Shown: positions 47,440-58,862 of the stretch, one piece after another | How the letters are laid out: every line of letters begins with the position of its first letter | Numbering within the stretch: position 1 is the stretch's first letter | Source: Agriotes lineatus | Lineage: Eukaryota; Arthropoda; Insecta; Coleoptera; Elateridae | Direction: 5' to 3' | Assembly (NCBI GenBank): GCA_940337035.1 | Contig: CALNHX010002780.1 | Span: forward strand, 62,001 to 126,000 | Length of the DNA stretch: 64,000 nucleotides | The notes under the pieces: generated by a model | What the model saw: the letters and a program-made list of their open reading frames with translations, nothing else | The model's database searches: none | Told to the model about the DNA's origin: nothing | Program-made: the position numbers and the translations under genes

Positions 47440-47603
47440 TCACCGATTTTTTTTTCGAAAATGAGACTGTGACACGATGTAATTAGCGCTAAAGGTTATA
47501 TCTGATTATATGCTTCTAATACAGTTACCAAAATTTCTCGCACTGCCCTCCTTGGGGGTTGAATCTCACCGTACACGAAACTCTGTACCATGATGTAATT
47601 AAC
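47440..47603 (+). repeat. local tandem repeat 'H', left part
   Basis: Contains one unit (GATGTAATTAGCGCTAAAGG ... ACCAAAATTTCTCG ... GGTTGAATCTCACC) and the start of the next, ending ACCATGATGTAATTAAC. The interrupted unit resumes at 62617 with TAATTAACGCTAAAAG and a further unit starts near 62740. The period is roughly 120-140 bases. Confidence 0.8.
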
Positions 47604-48050
47604 GGGGGCTGCCCAAAACGCCGAATGCCCAAAACGCCGAACCGATAATTCGTCCAAAACGCCGACTGCCATTCCGCCGACTAGGGCCAAAACGCCGACT
47701 GCCATTCTGCCGAACGTGTCCAAAACGCCGAACGACGCCAACTGACGTCATGTCGTTCGCGGGCTTGGCGTCGGAGCCGAATACAAATCGAAAATTGTAT
47801 TTGGTCCAAAACGCCGACAGCAGATCTATTCGGCACTTTGGCCATTCCGCCGACTATGTCCAAAACGCCGACTGCCAATCCGCCGAATATGTCCAAAACG
47901 CCGACTGCCAATCCGCCGAATATGTCCAAAACGCCGACTGCCATTCTGCCGAACATGTCCAAAACGCCGAACGGCGCTGACCGTCGTCACATCGTTCGTG
48001 AGGTTAGCGTCGGAGCCGAACGCGAATCGAAATTTGTATTTAGCCCAAGA
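47604..48050 (+). repeat. left minisatellite arm of the giant element
   Basis: Contains two related blocks ending in GTCGGAGCCGAA...AATCG...TTGTATTT (47760-47805 and 48010-48045), separated by ~33-bp repeats. Open frames across it (e.g. repeated NPPNMSKTPTA) are artefacts of the repeat. Confidence 0.88.
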
Positions 48051-48710
48051 TGCCGACTGGACATCGATTCGGCACTTTGGCCATTCGGCAAAATAGCCTA
48101 GACGCTAGTACGAGCCTCGCCCAAAATGCCGACCGCGTTTGGAGTCGGAAGTTTGGCCGTTCGGCGAAATTTCTTGCAAGGTAATCGCTGTCATGACCAA
48201 AATGCCGACTGCATGTAGCAGCGACAGTAAACAGTTTTGAAATTGCATTCTTGTAGAAGACGTTCCAATATGGTGGGTTTGTTTATTTGATTAACTGTTT
48301 CTCACTTCAACACTAAAATTGAGAAAATGTTAGATGTTTCTCATTTATTTAGTATGCCTGGTGCGTATTAAATTTTACCTAAATAATTATAAACTCATCA
48401 CAACATTAAAATGTCTCTGAAAATGTGCACAGTAGTGGTTCACTTTTCAGTTCTCCCGATGGTACCTAGAAGCGTTTATTCACTATGGAAAACAAACTAT
48501 TCGTGACTCATGGTGTGTAATTAATTCTGCAGCTACCAATATGTCCACAATACCTGCTTTTGTATTTACAACTGCCTATTTAATGCTTATAATGCCTCCT
48601 TTGCTACGTAGAATGACTGCATTGCCTAATTCGAGAATTTGTATTTGATTTTCAGTGCCTCTTTGCCTGTCTATTGTTGAGTTTTTTATGTTTACAGAAT
48701 ACGATAAAAA
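48051..48710. other. interior flank of the left arm, no gene
   Basis: 48050-48215 still has loose copies of the AATGCCGACTG motif; after that AT-rich DNA with no recognised feature. Confidence 0.35.
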
Positions 48711-48711
48711 A

Positions 48712-49406
48712 ATATGGTGTGATACACGCACACAACTTCCTTTTACAGTGATCTTTAATTAGTAAAAAAATTCTTTTCAATTTTTAAGCATTTGTCAAAA
48801 ATTTCAAAAATTACAAATTCGACAAAAACCGTAAAAAATAAGAATTAGTGAAAAGACAAATTTTCTCTAACATTTTAATACGGGCTGTTCTATTTAAAAT
48901 TGGAGTTAATAAAAAAAAAGAAACCCATTTTCAAGATATTCAACTGAAAAATCACCTATCTCACATCAATACACATTAAAAATGTAATAACAATGTAACG
49001 TTTGAAAAACATCATTGGAGCCGTTTTGAAAAAAACCGAAAAAAACTTAAAAATCACAAGAGTGAACACCATACTTCCGGTTATGCGATTTTTTTCAAAA
49101 GCTTGTTGTCGCATCTAGATAGTAAACAAAACTTATATACACTGCTCAAAAAAATTAAAGGAGCACCTGGTAAAAGTCGACTTAAACTGTTACACGTTTC
49201 TAAGACAATCAGTATTTGTTTGTTGTAGGTTTTTGTTTTCAGGGATTTCATAATGGAAACGCTATCACTGTCCTTTGGAAAATTTTTAGACTGAGTACTG
49301 TTTCAAAATTTACATTGACCATAATTTTGGAAGAACTTTAATAGGTGCTCCTTTAATTTTTTTGAGCAGTGTATAAAGCTTCAACGTCATTCCTCTTTTC
49401 GTTTTT
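48712..49406 (-). repeat. GTCT-family repeat, copy D, split by a MITE
   Basis: Matches the 45405 copy from the TGTGATACACGCACACAAC end through the AT-rich body; broken at 49138 by a mariner-type MITE and resuming at 49374. The (GTCT)n end is missing. Confidence 0.75.
49140..49371. mobile_element. mariner-like MITE, CACTGCTCAAAAAAATTAAA termini
   Basis: 232 bp with perfect ~30-bp inverted termini (CACTGCTCAAAAAAATTAAA and its complement), flanked by TA (49138-49139, 49372-49373). This terminus is familiar from mariner-type elements in many arthropods. The empty site can be read from the 46350 copy of the surrounding repeat. Confidence 0.9.
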
Positions 49407-50300
49407 TCCTATTTCAATGTTTTTATGTATCAAAGCAGAATTGGACAGAATTAGAAATGTGTGTAAGCCCTTCAGTTCTAAAAACTTAATCATTTCTGGA
49501 CTTATCTTGTCATGTCCAAAGGTTTTACTAACTTTTAATGTTAATATTGCTTGTTCTAATTATTTATTTTGCATGCTACCCTATTCGACTCTGATATTGT
49601 TGATCACTTTTCGTTGTGTCATCTGCATCGCTATTATGTTGTCCAAGTATATCTTCAAAGCGCTGTTTGCAACGGGCCATGATCTCTGTGTTGTTAGTTA
49701 TTAATTTTCCCGTTTTATCTTCAATGACATTCAGAAGGAATGTTTTGCCTTTTCTGAAATTCTTTAAGACCCTACAAAAAACTTTCTGTTCTTTTTTAAA
49801 GTTATGTTCCATTTTCCCCATAACTCATCTTCCAAACTTTGTTTCTTAGCATTATTCACAATTTTGTTTACTTTTATTCAGTGTTGTTTATAAAGCTCAT
49901 AGTCTTCATTGCATTTTGTTGTGAGGTAGCTGTGCCATAACTGTTTCTTATCTTCAATTTTGATGGATTTGTTTTGTCCTTGTCTTAATAGTATGGTTTT
50001 TTTACACCACATACCTTTTCTGCTGCCGATAATTTTTTTTTAAATTTTTGCCCAATAGCTTCTGTTTTATCATCATATTTAACCCAGTCTACTTCGGACA
50101 CTTCTATTTCTAAAAGTAATTGGTAGCTAAGTTGTACTTCCTCATGTTTTAGTCTGCGAGACTGGATTGTTGTTACTGGTTTTATGTTTTTACCCCCCTG
50201 TATATTTTTACATATTTGATTTTTTCCTTTTCTAAGCTTTATAAATGCGTTTTTTTTTAATTCGCTTTATAAGTTCTGGATTTATTTGATTTTTCATTAA
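49407..50300 (-). pseudogene. RTE-like non-LTR linker and RT start
   Basis: Minus-strand pieces: KHEEVQLSYQLLLEIEVSEV, WVKYDDKTEAIGQ, VCGVKKP, then a WGKWNITLKKNRKFF stretch, then LLNVIEDKTGKLITNNTE and RFEDILGQHN, and finally a KTFGHDKISPEMIKFL block that opens the RT. This is the endonuclease-to-RT linker typical of RTE/R1-like insect elements. Several frameshifts; RT core lost. Confidence 0.7.
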
Positions 50301-50511
50301 AAAATACCAACTTTCTGTAGCACACTGGGTATGTATGGATGAGATATGAGTGAATTTAAAAAAACCGAATTATCTAATAAGGGCCCGTTTTACAAACCAA
50401 GGATAAAGTTATCCGGGAAATAAATAATCTTGAAACGATTGCTGTAACAAAGGAAACTATGACAATTATACCTCGGATAGCTTATTGTGGGTATATAGGT
50501 ACTTGCATTGG

Positions 50512-51480
50512 TGTGCGGAAAAAAGTCAGAAAAAAAGTCACGGAATTAAAGCCCCCGGAAAAAAAGTCACTCGGAAAAAGTCACCGGAAAAAAAGTCCAT
50601 TGGAAAAAAATCCATCGGAAAAAAAATCACCCTAAGATAGCCTGCTGAGAGAAGGAAACATCGTGAATAGATTATAAATAAGTGATAAATTGATAGTGAT
50701 AACCTAATAACCCACGATGTTAAGGAAAACGTGGGTTATGATGTAAACAAGCTAGTAATAGCCCAGTTTACTTGATTAAAAGGAACTATTAAAACACCTT
50801 ATTACTATCGTATTGGATAAAAAGTATCTCTTTCATTATTTGTTGTACAAATATCTACTTTTGATTAGTGATGATAAAAGTCGTTTTTTAATAAAAAACG
50901 TATAAAAATACTTTTTTAACCATTTTATTGAAATTGTGAATTGTCAAATCCTTTTCGGCTACATTTTGAGTTACAAGATATCACTATTCACAAAAATTAC
51001 GTATATATCGTTAAAGGCATCTAGAATCTCCAAATTTAAATAATGGACCATACAATATTTACATAGGATCTAAATGCAATAGTAGTTATATTATTAAATA
51101 CTAAAAACACTTTCTGCTATGATTCACTGTGGGTGCTTGTGCACCCAAAGCCCCCGTGGTTTCGGCGCCTATGCTAATTTGTATCATTTAATTGATTTTA
51201 TACCCGATATTCGCTGTCGGCACTTGGTGGAACTGCTTAACATTGCTAACTGAATAAAACGTTTGTATAATTTCCACTAATACTTATTTATTAATCATAA
51301 TTTGTGTATAATGCAAAGGAAGTTTAAGTAGGTAAATCTTTAGATAAAACTAGTCCTGAGATGGTTTCCGAACACAATCATTTGCCAAACCCAGTTGAGG
51401 TAACTGTAACAAAAGCAGACTTTTTTTCCGGGTGACCTTTTTTCCTGGGGCTTTTTTCCGTATGACTTTTTTTCCGGGAT
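50512..51480. mobile_element. element with GGAAAAAAAGTCAC minisatellite termini
   Basis: The left end (50512-50635) is a run of about nine 12-18-base units of the form CGGAAAAAAAGTCAC. The right end (51415-51477) carries at least four units inverted (GACTTTTTTTCCGGGTGAC). About 780 bases of AT-rich DNA lie between, without an ORF. ACTTGC stands just outside both ends (50500-50505, 51483-51488) and could be a decayed duplication. Same architecture as the giant element at smaller size. Confidence 0.65.
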
Positions 51481-51489
51481 TCACTTGCG

Positions 51490-52194
51490 ATGTAGAACCG
51501 GCCTTAAACCATCTATTATTAGGCGCTTTCCTTTCATCCATGGGAGCAGCTCGGAGCGGCTCCAACTCTCGCGCACCTCGTTCCTTTCACAAGGGCGTTT
51601 AATCTCGGAGTCGCTCTGGGCTTATTTCCCCTTTCCTCTCAAGGACCAGCTCGTTGGTCGGGGCGCGAAGCCACAGCCAGCCAGCAATGCCATACTTTTA
51701 ATTTTTAAAAGCGCGAAGGCGAAATCATTTGAGGTTAGGTGCAACTTCTCCTGGTTTTAGGTGCTATGCTAAATTTTTTGAAGAAAAAATGTCATCATTG
51801 AAATAAAGCCTCATCTTTGCGCATGAACAGAACTTTTAGCTATAGGAATGTTAATTTTTTTGTAATTGTTAGGATTTTGAATTTGTTAAATTTTATATAA
51901 CTAAGTTATTAATTAAACATTTTATTAAACGCTTACTATTCCTACATCTAAATTTGTTTCATTTCTAAAGCAGTTGCTATTAGGAAAACAAAGACTGATA
52001 GAAGAAGACAATTCACTTGTGATATTGTAGTAAAATAGTGGGTGCATAGATTTAATTTTTCAGTATACTATAAGTTCTTAGTGTTGGAATATTTTTGGTT
52101 ATAATAAAAAATGAAAATGAATTTCAGCCAGTTTTTGTTACTGTTCAGCACCAAACAAAAATTTCTCAAAATAACGTTTTAAGGTTATGTGACT
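51490..52194. other. unassigned DNA left of the P element
   Basis: 51530-51700 is GC-richer with an open frame but no motif; the rest is AT-rich. Confidence 0.3.
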
Positions 52195-52697
52195 GTTTAA
52201 AACATCGACATATAGAAATGGACCGCTAGTCAGAGCTGCGCGAGCCAAACAGGATAGAAAGAGAATGCATATGACTTGACAACGCTCTGTCCTTGTTGGC
52301 GCTCAGTAGCACAGGCGTGAAAGTGAGACCTTATAAGAAGGAGCAACAAGAAAAGTTTGGCAGGCACCCCATCGGCTCGCGGCAAGGAAATTTACGATCT
52401 CTAATACACGCAGTCGCAGACAAGAATATCGATTTATCGATTTTGACGTCACAGAACCTTGCGTTTCCCAACGCCGCTTGTTGAGGTTAAGTGCATCGTT
52501 TGCTAATTAACAGTAAGTATTGCCTATATTTTGTTTAAATACTTGTTAATTCTAATGTCTATTACGTTGATTCAGTTCGTGAATTCATATTTTTAGTTTG
52601 TTTACAGCGACATAGCGAAATAATCATCCATAGTTAATTTTGTAATACCTATTGCCTCATGTACTACGCATTAACTAAAATAGTTAAATTTTTTCAG

Positions 52698-52783
52698 TGA
52701 TAAATGTCCTTTGCACGGTGCTAATGGTCAGCACGAAAAAGAAGTGTACCTGCGTTCCTGGTTGCAACAAATTGGTACTACAG
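52698..52783 (+). CDS. possible short exon in the P element, THAP-start-like
   Basis: After an acceptor-like TTTTTTCAG, an ATG (52724) opens 20 codons ending at CAG|GTCAGT. The peptide contains KKKCTCVPGCNK, reminiscent of the first Cys pair of a THAP zinc finger. A downstream stretch near 53310-53390 (HIFKFVKEKHKPN or, in another frame, IPPLPKNIGRKWLR) might be a continuation, but frames do not join cleanly. It could be a second gene, a captured host exon or chance. Confidence 0.3.
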
Positions 52784-53799
52784 GTCAGTGTACTGTACCA
52801 CGTTTTTTAACTTCCGAAGCATTAAAAGTAATTGTTAGGTATTCCTGCAAATGTGGTAGAAGCTAATACAGTTTTATGTTCATGTTATGATCAGCCTTTG
52901 ACATGTATGTACATGTTTTGACGTATCAGCTAATTTGTTTCCTGTATAAAATAATGAAATAAGCAACAGTAGTAATTTTCGTTAGTAATATAACAAGGGC
53001 GAGATAAGGTACTTAACGATAATTTTGCACTCGCCAAGGGTTGAGTGCTGGTTGCAATGAAAACTGTTGCGAGGGTAGTTTTCTAAGGACAATGTCAATT
53101 ACTCTTGGTACGGGCAAAATTATATGTAAGTGTGTTGCCTGCATTTATATTTTGAAGATGATATCAGTCATGTCACAGTTGTTAGTACGTAATAATCAAC
53201 GTGAGATTATTATTTATCAAAACTATTCAGGATTATTTATATGCATTTCTTTCTGTTACCGATTTTCAACCTACTTTGGAGAATAACTTCAAACTGCTCT
53301 GACGATGCCCACATCTTCAAATTTGTCAAGGAGAAGCATAAGCCGAATACCTCCATTACCCAAGAACATCGGAAGAAAATGGCTGCGAAGTAGGTTGTTA
53401 TTTATTCTCTATGTGTATAAATAATACGTATATTTTATTTAATTCAATGTTGTTTTATAAGCATTTATTTTTTGTTCTAGAATTTAATATTTGTTGTATT
53501 GTATATTATTTCTGCTGAATGTATTTACTACATTAATAAAGATTTCTTAAAACAGAGTGTAAAAGAATAACATTTATACATAGAATAGTTTAAAATATTG
53601 CTTTTATTACAAATACTACAAATATATACACTCATTACAAATATATCACATTTATTACAGTATATACAATTTGCGTTTACTGTGACAAAAAGTATGGTTT
53701 TTGTTAATTTATGCCTAATTCTTGTTGTACTTTCTCTTTGGCAAACGCAATAATGACGAATTCGCGATATAAAATATTGTTTACTAATCATTTTCATTA

Positions 53800-54057
53800 C
53801 ATAAACCGGTGGTCATTTAAAACTGATTGTACCAGTGCATGGTTTTCATTAGCCAATAGTGTCGTTGACACATTCCGAAGTGTCCTTGCTACAAGAGCAT
53901 CTACTGTTGAACCTTTATATTTTAATTGAAATTCGTGATAAACGTTTTAAAATTCATTTCTGCCAGTTTGCATAAAGTTATAACATCTTTGGAAGCAGTA
54001 GATAAACACCTCGATTGTTAATGTCTTGTAACTGAGAAAAACATTCAGTTGACTGTA
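53800..54057 (-). pseudogene. eroded C-terminal tail of the P transposase
   Basis: Minus-strand text continues the transposase after its stop in three successive frames: STECFSQLQDINNRGVYL, SKDVITLCKLAEMNFKTFI, and KGSTVDALVARTL. Each is recognisable as the usual P/THAP9 C-terminal region. At least three single-base shifts separate them. No splice signal was seen that would join them. Confidence 0.65.
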
Positions 54058-56857
54058 TTAATCAATGCAAATGCCGCAAGATAATTTTTGCATTAAAGTT
54101 TTCACTATGAACCCAGCAATATACCCGAGTACATCATCAATGTAACGCTCGTCTATATTTTCAAAAGCCCCAGCAAATAGAGTGTCTTCGTCTAGTTCGT
54201 CTGTTGTCTTTTTTTCTGATAGTACAGAAACATCTGTTTTGTCAACTTTATCTGAATTTGCATGTAAAAATGGAGTTTCGTCTTGTGGGAGGCAATTGGC
54301 ATATTTAGACCCACCAACTTGGGCATGAACGAGCAAGCGTTTCATTGATGATAATAATTTTGCAGCAGTAGGATTGTTGTTATTACCCCCTCTGCTTCTA
54401 ACCGAAGAAAAAAACAGTTCTAAATGATCTTGCGACAATTTGTAAGTTAAAAGATATTCCAGTCCTGCTCTAGGATCAAAATAATTATGGAATATGTCAA
54501 CGACACTTTGGAGTGCAATAAAAAACCCGAAGAAACCAGTTTTTAATCTCGAAAAAATGACTGGGGTATTAACATCTATTTTAATAGAGCGAATGTAGTT
54601 TTGCAAAAATATCACTCTTTGTTTTATGTGATCAATATTTTCTTTTGTTATGGGGGTTTTTCCGGGGTTTTTACAAAATTTATTTCGAGAATTCAAAATA
54701 TCAAAAATTTCATTAACATTTTTACAAAATTCTTCAGTTGCTTCAGAGTTGCAAAATTCTTTTAAACCCATTCTTTCGCGAAGAAATTGAAAAGAATCTG
54801 CAACACTTTTGCTCAATAATTGAACGGCAAGTGCCACTTTCATTTTCTCATTCTCCCAATTCAAATGTCTTCGTCGCAACCGATTGGCAGCATGCAAACC
54901 AACTAATTCTTGGTACTCGACTAAGCGAACAAAGTAATGCCAATTAATCTCGCGATTATCTTCTGTAAAGAGAGATTTGCATGTCCCTAGACAGTTACGA
55001 ACCAGTTTTATCATATGACAAGCATCCGGCACGATAAAAATAGGTTTCTCCGTTTCTGGATTAAAAAAGAAATTATTTACATGAGCTAATAATGACATGT
55101 TCGCTCCGAGGGCCCTTGCCATGGCAAAATTACTCGCAGCGCCATCAAACGTGAAGGATACAATTTCAATGCCTGTATCCTTCAGAGCATCCAAAACTTT
55201 AGTAACAATATCTGCTCGTTGTTGGCCATTTAAACCAGCAATTAAATAATATGCCACTGGTATCTTCCAGTTTCCATTGACGCAAGTACACATGACGACC
55301 GCAGCATTTTTAGCTTCTTCGAGTTGTCCCGTGCTGTCCTCTGATGCCTCTATCTCGCCCATGTCAACATACCCAAAAACTTTTCCTCCTTCTACGTGCA
55401 GTCCCTGCTTGATTGCCATGTCATCCATCTGAAGTCCGCAAAATACTTTTTTGCCTTTTTTCTCTTCTTCCTGCGCCTTTTTCTTAAGGGTATTTATTGC
55501 CAGAGCCGAAATTCCAGGAGAGCCATCGATTTTTTGAAACCAACCACGAATGGTACTGACATTGGGTAGACACTCGATAAAGCTGGACCTTACGAATTCG
55601 TACGCTTTCGGGGACAAAAAATGTAACGTACTAGAAAATTGTTGAACCTCTTTTGGACATTCTTGGAACCTTTTGTTGCCATCCAGCATTCTTTGTAGCA
55701 GTATGGTTGCCAAAGGAGTCATTGACGCCTGGAAGAAAAATTAGAAATGTAATTGTTGACATTTTCCTTTGAGAGCATGTACTTGTTTGTGAATATTTTA
55801 TACGTACTTTTATGCTATTCGCAGCAGATTTGGCGATTAGATCTTTTTTAGTTAAATTTTCCACCAGGCCTTCGATATTTCTCATCTTGGACTCCAAGGA
55901 TTTAATTGTACCACGTAACTTCTTGATTTCCTCAGCTTGTTCTGTGATGGTGTCCATTGCAACTTCCCAACATATAGTTGACTTTGTTGAATCATTCATG
56001 ACACTCTGCCACTGAACATCTTTTACTCGTTTATACTGAGTAAAGTTGTCACCACATTCATCCCTTGCATCGTTAACTGGGAATGGACATTTCCTGGGAA
56101 AAATCAAAAACGTTGCTGATTAGTATATTTCTGTTACACTTATTATTACATTTAAGCTTGAAAAACAAACCTTTTCATTGAAGAATCCATGAGGGGTTGC
56201 AAGCTTTGATTTTCTACATGGGGTTGCAAGCTTTCAAAGTTTTCTACATCTTCAGGAGCCTGTAAATTGTTCTGTATTAAGACACGTACTTCATTCGACC
56301 AAAAATTACACGAAATTGCACACTGAGAAAAAAAATCACAGTATCGCCAACTAGGTACATGCGTAGTTAAAAATATGTAGCTTAGTGAACTACATTTTCT
56401 TTTAATTATCTGCAGTTCAGTTTAATCAATATTTTAATCGATACTTTTTTTCTCAGTGCATGTGTTCATTTACTTACAAGTCTTTCATCAATTTTGCTGG
56501 GTTCATTGCCAGCAAATTTACTATTGCTGTTCAAATTGCATGATGGCACAGCATCTCTGAGTAGTCGAAGATTTCCGGAGACGACAGCACGAGTATAGTC
56601 TTTGGACTTGAAGTGATTGGAGCAAACCTTAAACTGTGATGAGTTATTTGTTACTCCAAGCACACTTAACCATTTTGTTCTCATATCTGGTTTTGCCGGA
56701 AGGCTGGAAATACATTTTAATTAGCAAAAATCAACTTTAAAATTATCTATAGAGGTTAGGTAACAGAGGTTGAGTAGAGAAATATTGTTTACCTATGATA
56801 AATAGTTTCCTCCCCAGCTTTGCATTGCTTCTTACACACAAAACACTGTGTAACCAT
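54058..56857 (-). CDS. P-element transposase with THAP domain, five exons
   Basis: DNA-binding and strand-transfer enzyme of the P transposon. Exons (minus): 56857-56793, 56703-56478, 56259-56171, 56093-55808, 55728-54058. All junctions are GT-AG and phases match (2, 0, 2, 0), giving about 780 residues, near the normal size. Exons 1-2 form the THAP zinc finger: CFVCKKQC, HSLPAKPDMRTKWL, VCSNHF, AVPS. Exon 4 ends in a coiled coil (EEIKKLRGTIKSLESKMRNI), the dimerisation region. Exon 5 holds the RNase H-like core: Asp in GLQMDDMAIKQG, Asp in FTFDGAASNFAMA, an intervening GTP-binding-domain-like region, and Glu in SQDHLELFFSSVRSRGG. The ORF stops after YIAGFIVKTLMQKLSCGICI. Further family-like C-terminal sequence (SKDVITLCKLAEMNF and beyond, 53800-54057) is present but in shifted frames, so the C-terminal ~100 residues are lost. 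Confidence 0.88.
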
Positions 56858-57252
56858 AGTACAATAAAAGTGACCACTGTTTTTATGAAAATATAACTAT
56901 TTACAAACAGAATAATGTTTGTAAATATTGACACGTGCGTTCGAGGCTGCTTACGCGAAGTAAATTGGCGCGACGCCCCTGTGCTGTGACGTCATTTTCT
57001 GTCGGCCAATAGGAGGCCGGCAGGAAAAGGAAAGATAGTTCTTAAACTGTTCTCTTTCTCTTTCTAACGCAAAGAGTTGCGCAGTCGTCCATTAGCGGTC
57101 CATTTCTATATGTCGATGGTTTAAAACTTTTGGAGCGCGCTAGATGTGCGCTACGCCGCTAAATCGCGTTCCATTCACGAGCAGCACCGAGCGACTCGGG
57201 CTTCTAGCCGTCGGGGTTTGATGCACGCGAAAGGAAAGCAGCTATTTTGGTA

Positions 57253-57580
57253 TACTCTATTCACTATCGTGCCGGATTGTCAATGTCAAAATCCAATTAA
57301 AAACAATCCTTTATTTCACGGTTAATACTTTTAAGTCAAGCTGTGAGTAACTAGAAACAATTAATAAAGCTACTAATGTCAAAATTATAAATTATAGGTT
57401 ATATTTCGAACTGACTTAAGCAAAAATAAATAAAAGTTGCCAGGTAACAAAAACCCAAATTTTCAAAATTACGCTTTTGCGTTGTCCAACCTAGTAGTAA
57501 CAAAAAAAAACCAATAGAAATTTAACAGTGCTACCATAAAACGTAATTTTTGACAATCCGGGACCATAGTGAACAGAGTA
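57253..57580. mobile_element. MITE, TACTCTATTCACTAT termini
   Basis: Inverted ends TACTCT(A/G)TTCACTAT and onward to CCGGATTGTCAA; TA on both sides. About 328 bp, no ORF. Confidence 0.75.
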
Positions 57581-57685
57581 TATAGGACATGTGGGCCGTA
57601 GAAAATATCCAATGAAACACTAAAGATGGCTGCAAGCCCAAATACTAGTGGTATTTAGAAATATCAGAGCATCCATCCATATATA

Positions 57686-58860
57686 CAGGGTGTTTCATTA
57701 ATAATTGGAAATATTTTAACTGTAGAATTCTGGGCTTAAAATATTAATATTTAACCCAAATCACTTAGATAAAATGTGGCTCGTTACTGAGATATAGGGT
57801 GTTCCATTTAAAAATTTAAAAATGATTTTTCCCCATTACTTTAAAACTATTTGACGCATCCGTATCATATTTGGCAGGAAGTTTAGACACTGTAAACCAT
57901 GCTAAATTGTGTTAAATAAAAGTTTCTGGCTACTACCAGAGGCGTACCACAGGGGCAAGTGGGTGGTTGACCCTTCCCAAATTCTACGCCACTGGCGGAA
58001 TTGCCATTTTAGCACAATTTTTCGACTCTCCAATACTTTCTATGTAAATAACATACTCTTTCTTCGTCACGATAACGTCATTATTTTTCGAGATATTTAA
58101 ATTTAAACAAAGCGGAACAGTTATTTTGATTTTAATGTGTATTAATTATGTTGGTGTTTTATGTCATAAGATTGCATTTATTACGCAAATGAAACTTTAA
58201 TCCGTATTAACAAAAAAATATAATGTTATTTATTGAAATTTATTGAAACGAATACATGGATACATTTTTTTTATGTTGAATGCATCTATGTATTAGTTTC
58301 AAGAAATTTCAATAAATAACATTATGTTTTTTTGTTAATACGGATTAAAGTTTCATTTGCGTAATAAATGCAATCTTATGACAAAAAACACCGACATAAT
58401 TAATACACATTAAAATCAAAATAGCTGTTCAGCTTTATGTGTAACTTTAAATATCTCGAAAAATAAAGACGTTATCGTGAGGAAGGAAGAGTATGTTATT
58501 TACATAGAAAGTATTGGAGAATCGAAAAATGGTGTTAAAATGGCAATTCCGCCAGTGGCGTAGAATTTGGGAAGGGTCAACCACCCACTTGCCCCTGTAG
58601 TACGCCTCTGGTAGTAGCCAGAAACGTTTATTTAACATAATTTAGCATGGTTTACAGTGTCTAAACTTCCTGCCAAATATGATACGGATACGTCAAATAG
58701 TTTTAAAGTAATGGGGAAAAATCATTTTTAAATTTTTAAATAAAATCCCTATATCTCAGTAACAAGCCACATTTTATCTAAGCGATTTGGGTTAAATATT
58801 AATATTTTAAGCCCAGAATTCTACAGTTAAAATATTTCCAATTATTAATGAAACACCCTG
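57686..58860. mobile_element. 1175-bp near-perfect palindromic element, TA duplication
   Basis: Starts CAGGGTGTTTCATTAATAAT and ends with its inverse complement; TA flanks (57684-57685, 58861-58862). The two halves match almost throughout, about 570 bases per arm, so the paired open frames at 57909-58100 (+) and 58447-58638 (-) are mirror images and not genes. The CAGGGTGTTTCATTAAT end is a common insect repeat terminus. Confidence 0.93.
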
Positions 58861-58862
58861 TA

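Larger units (their letters stand above)
52203..57118 (-). mobile_element. P-superfamily transposon, complete ends
   Basis: Left terminus CATCGACATATAGAAATGGA and the inverse complement at the right end agree perfectly for 26 bp. The exact 8-bp duplication GTTTAAAA flanks it (52195-52202, 57119-57126). Terminal CA, 8-bp duplication and a THAP-domain transposase are the three hallmarks of P elements. Length 4916 bp. The transposase gene is on the minus strand in the right two thirds; the left 1.9 kb has a possible plus-strand exon and AT-rich DNA. Nested in the giant 47604-62616 element. Confidence 0.95.

Noticed and set aside
47681..48101. Open frames with repeated NPPNMSKTPTA
   Set aside because: Translation of the ~33-bp minisatellite in all frames; both strands and both arms give the same effect.
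57909..58638. Two 63-codon frames with near-identical proteins on opposite strands
   Set aside because: Mirror images from the arms of the 57686-58860 palindrome.
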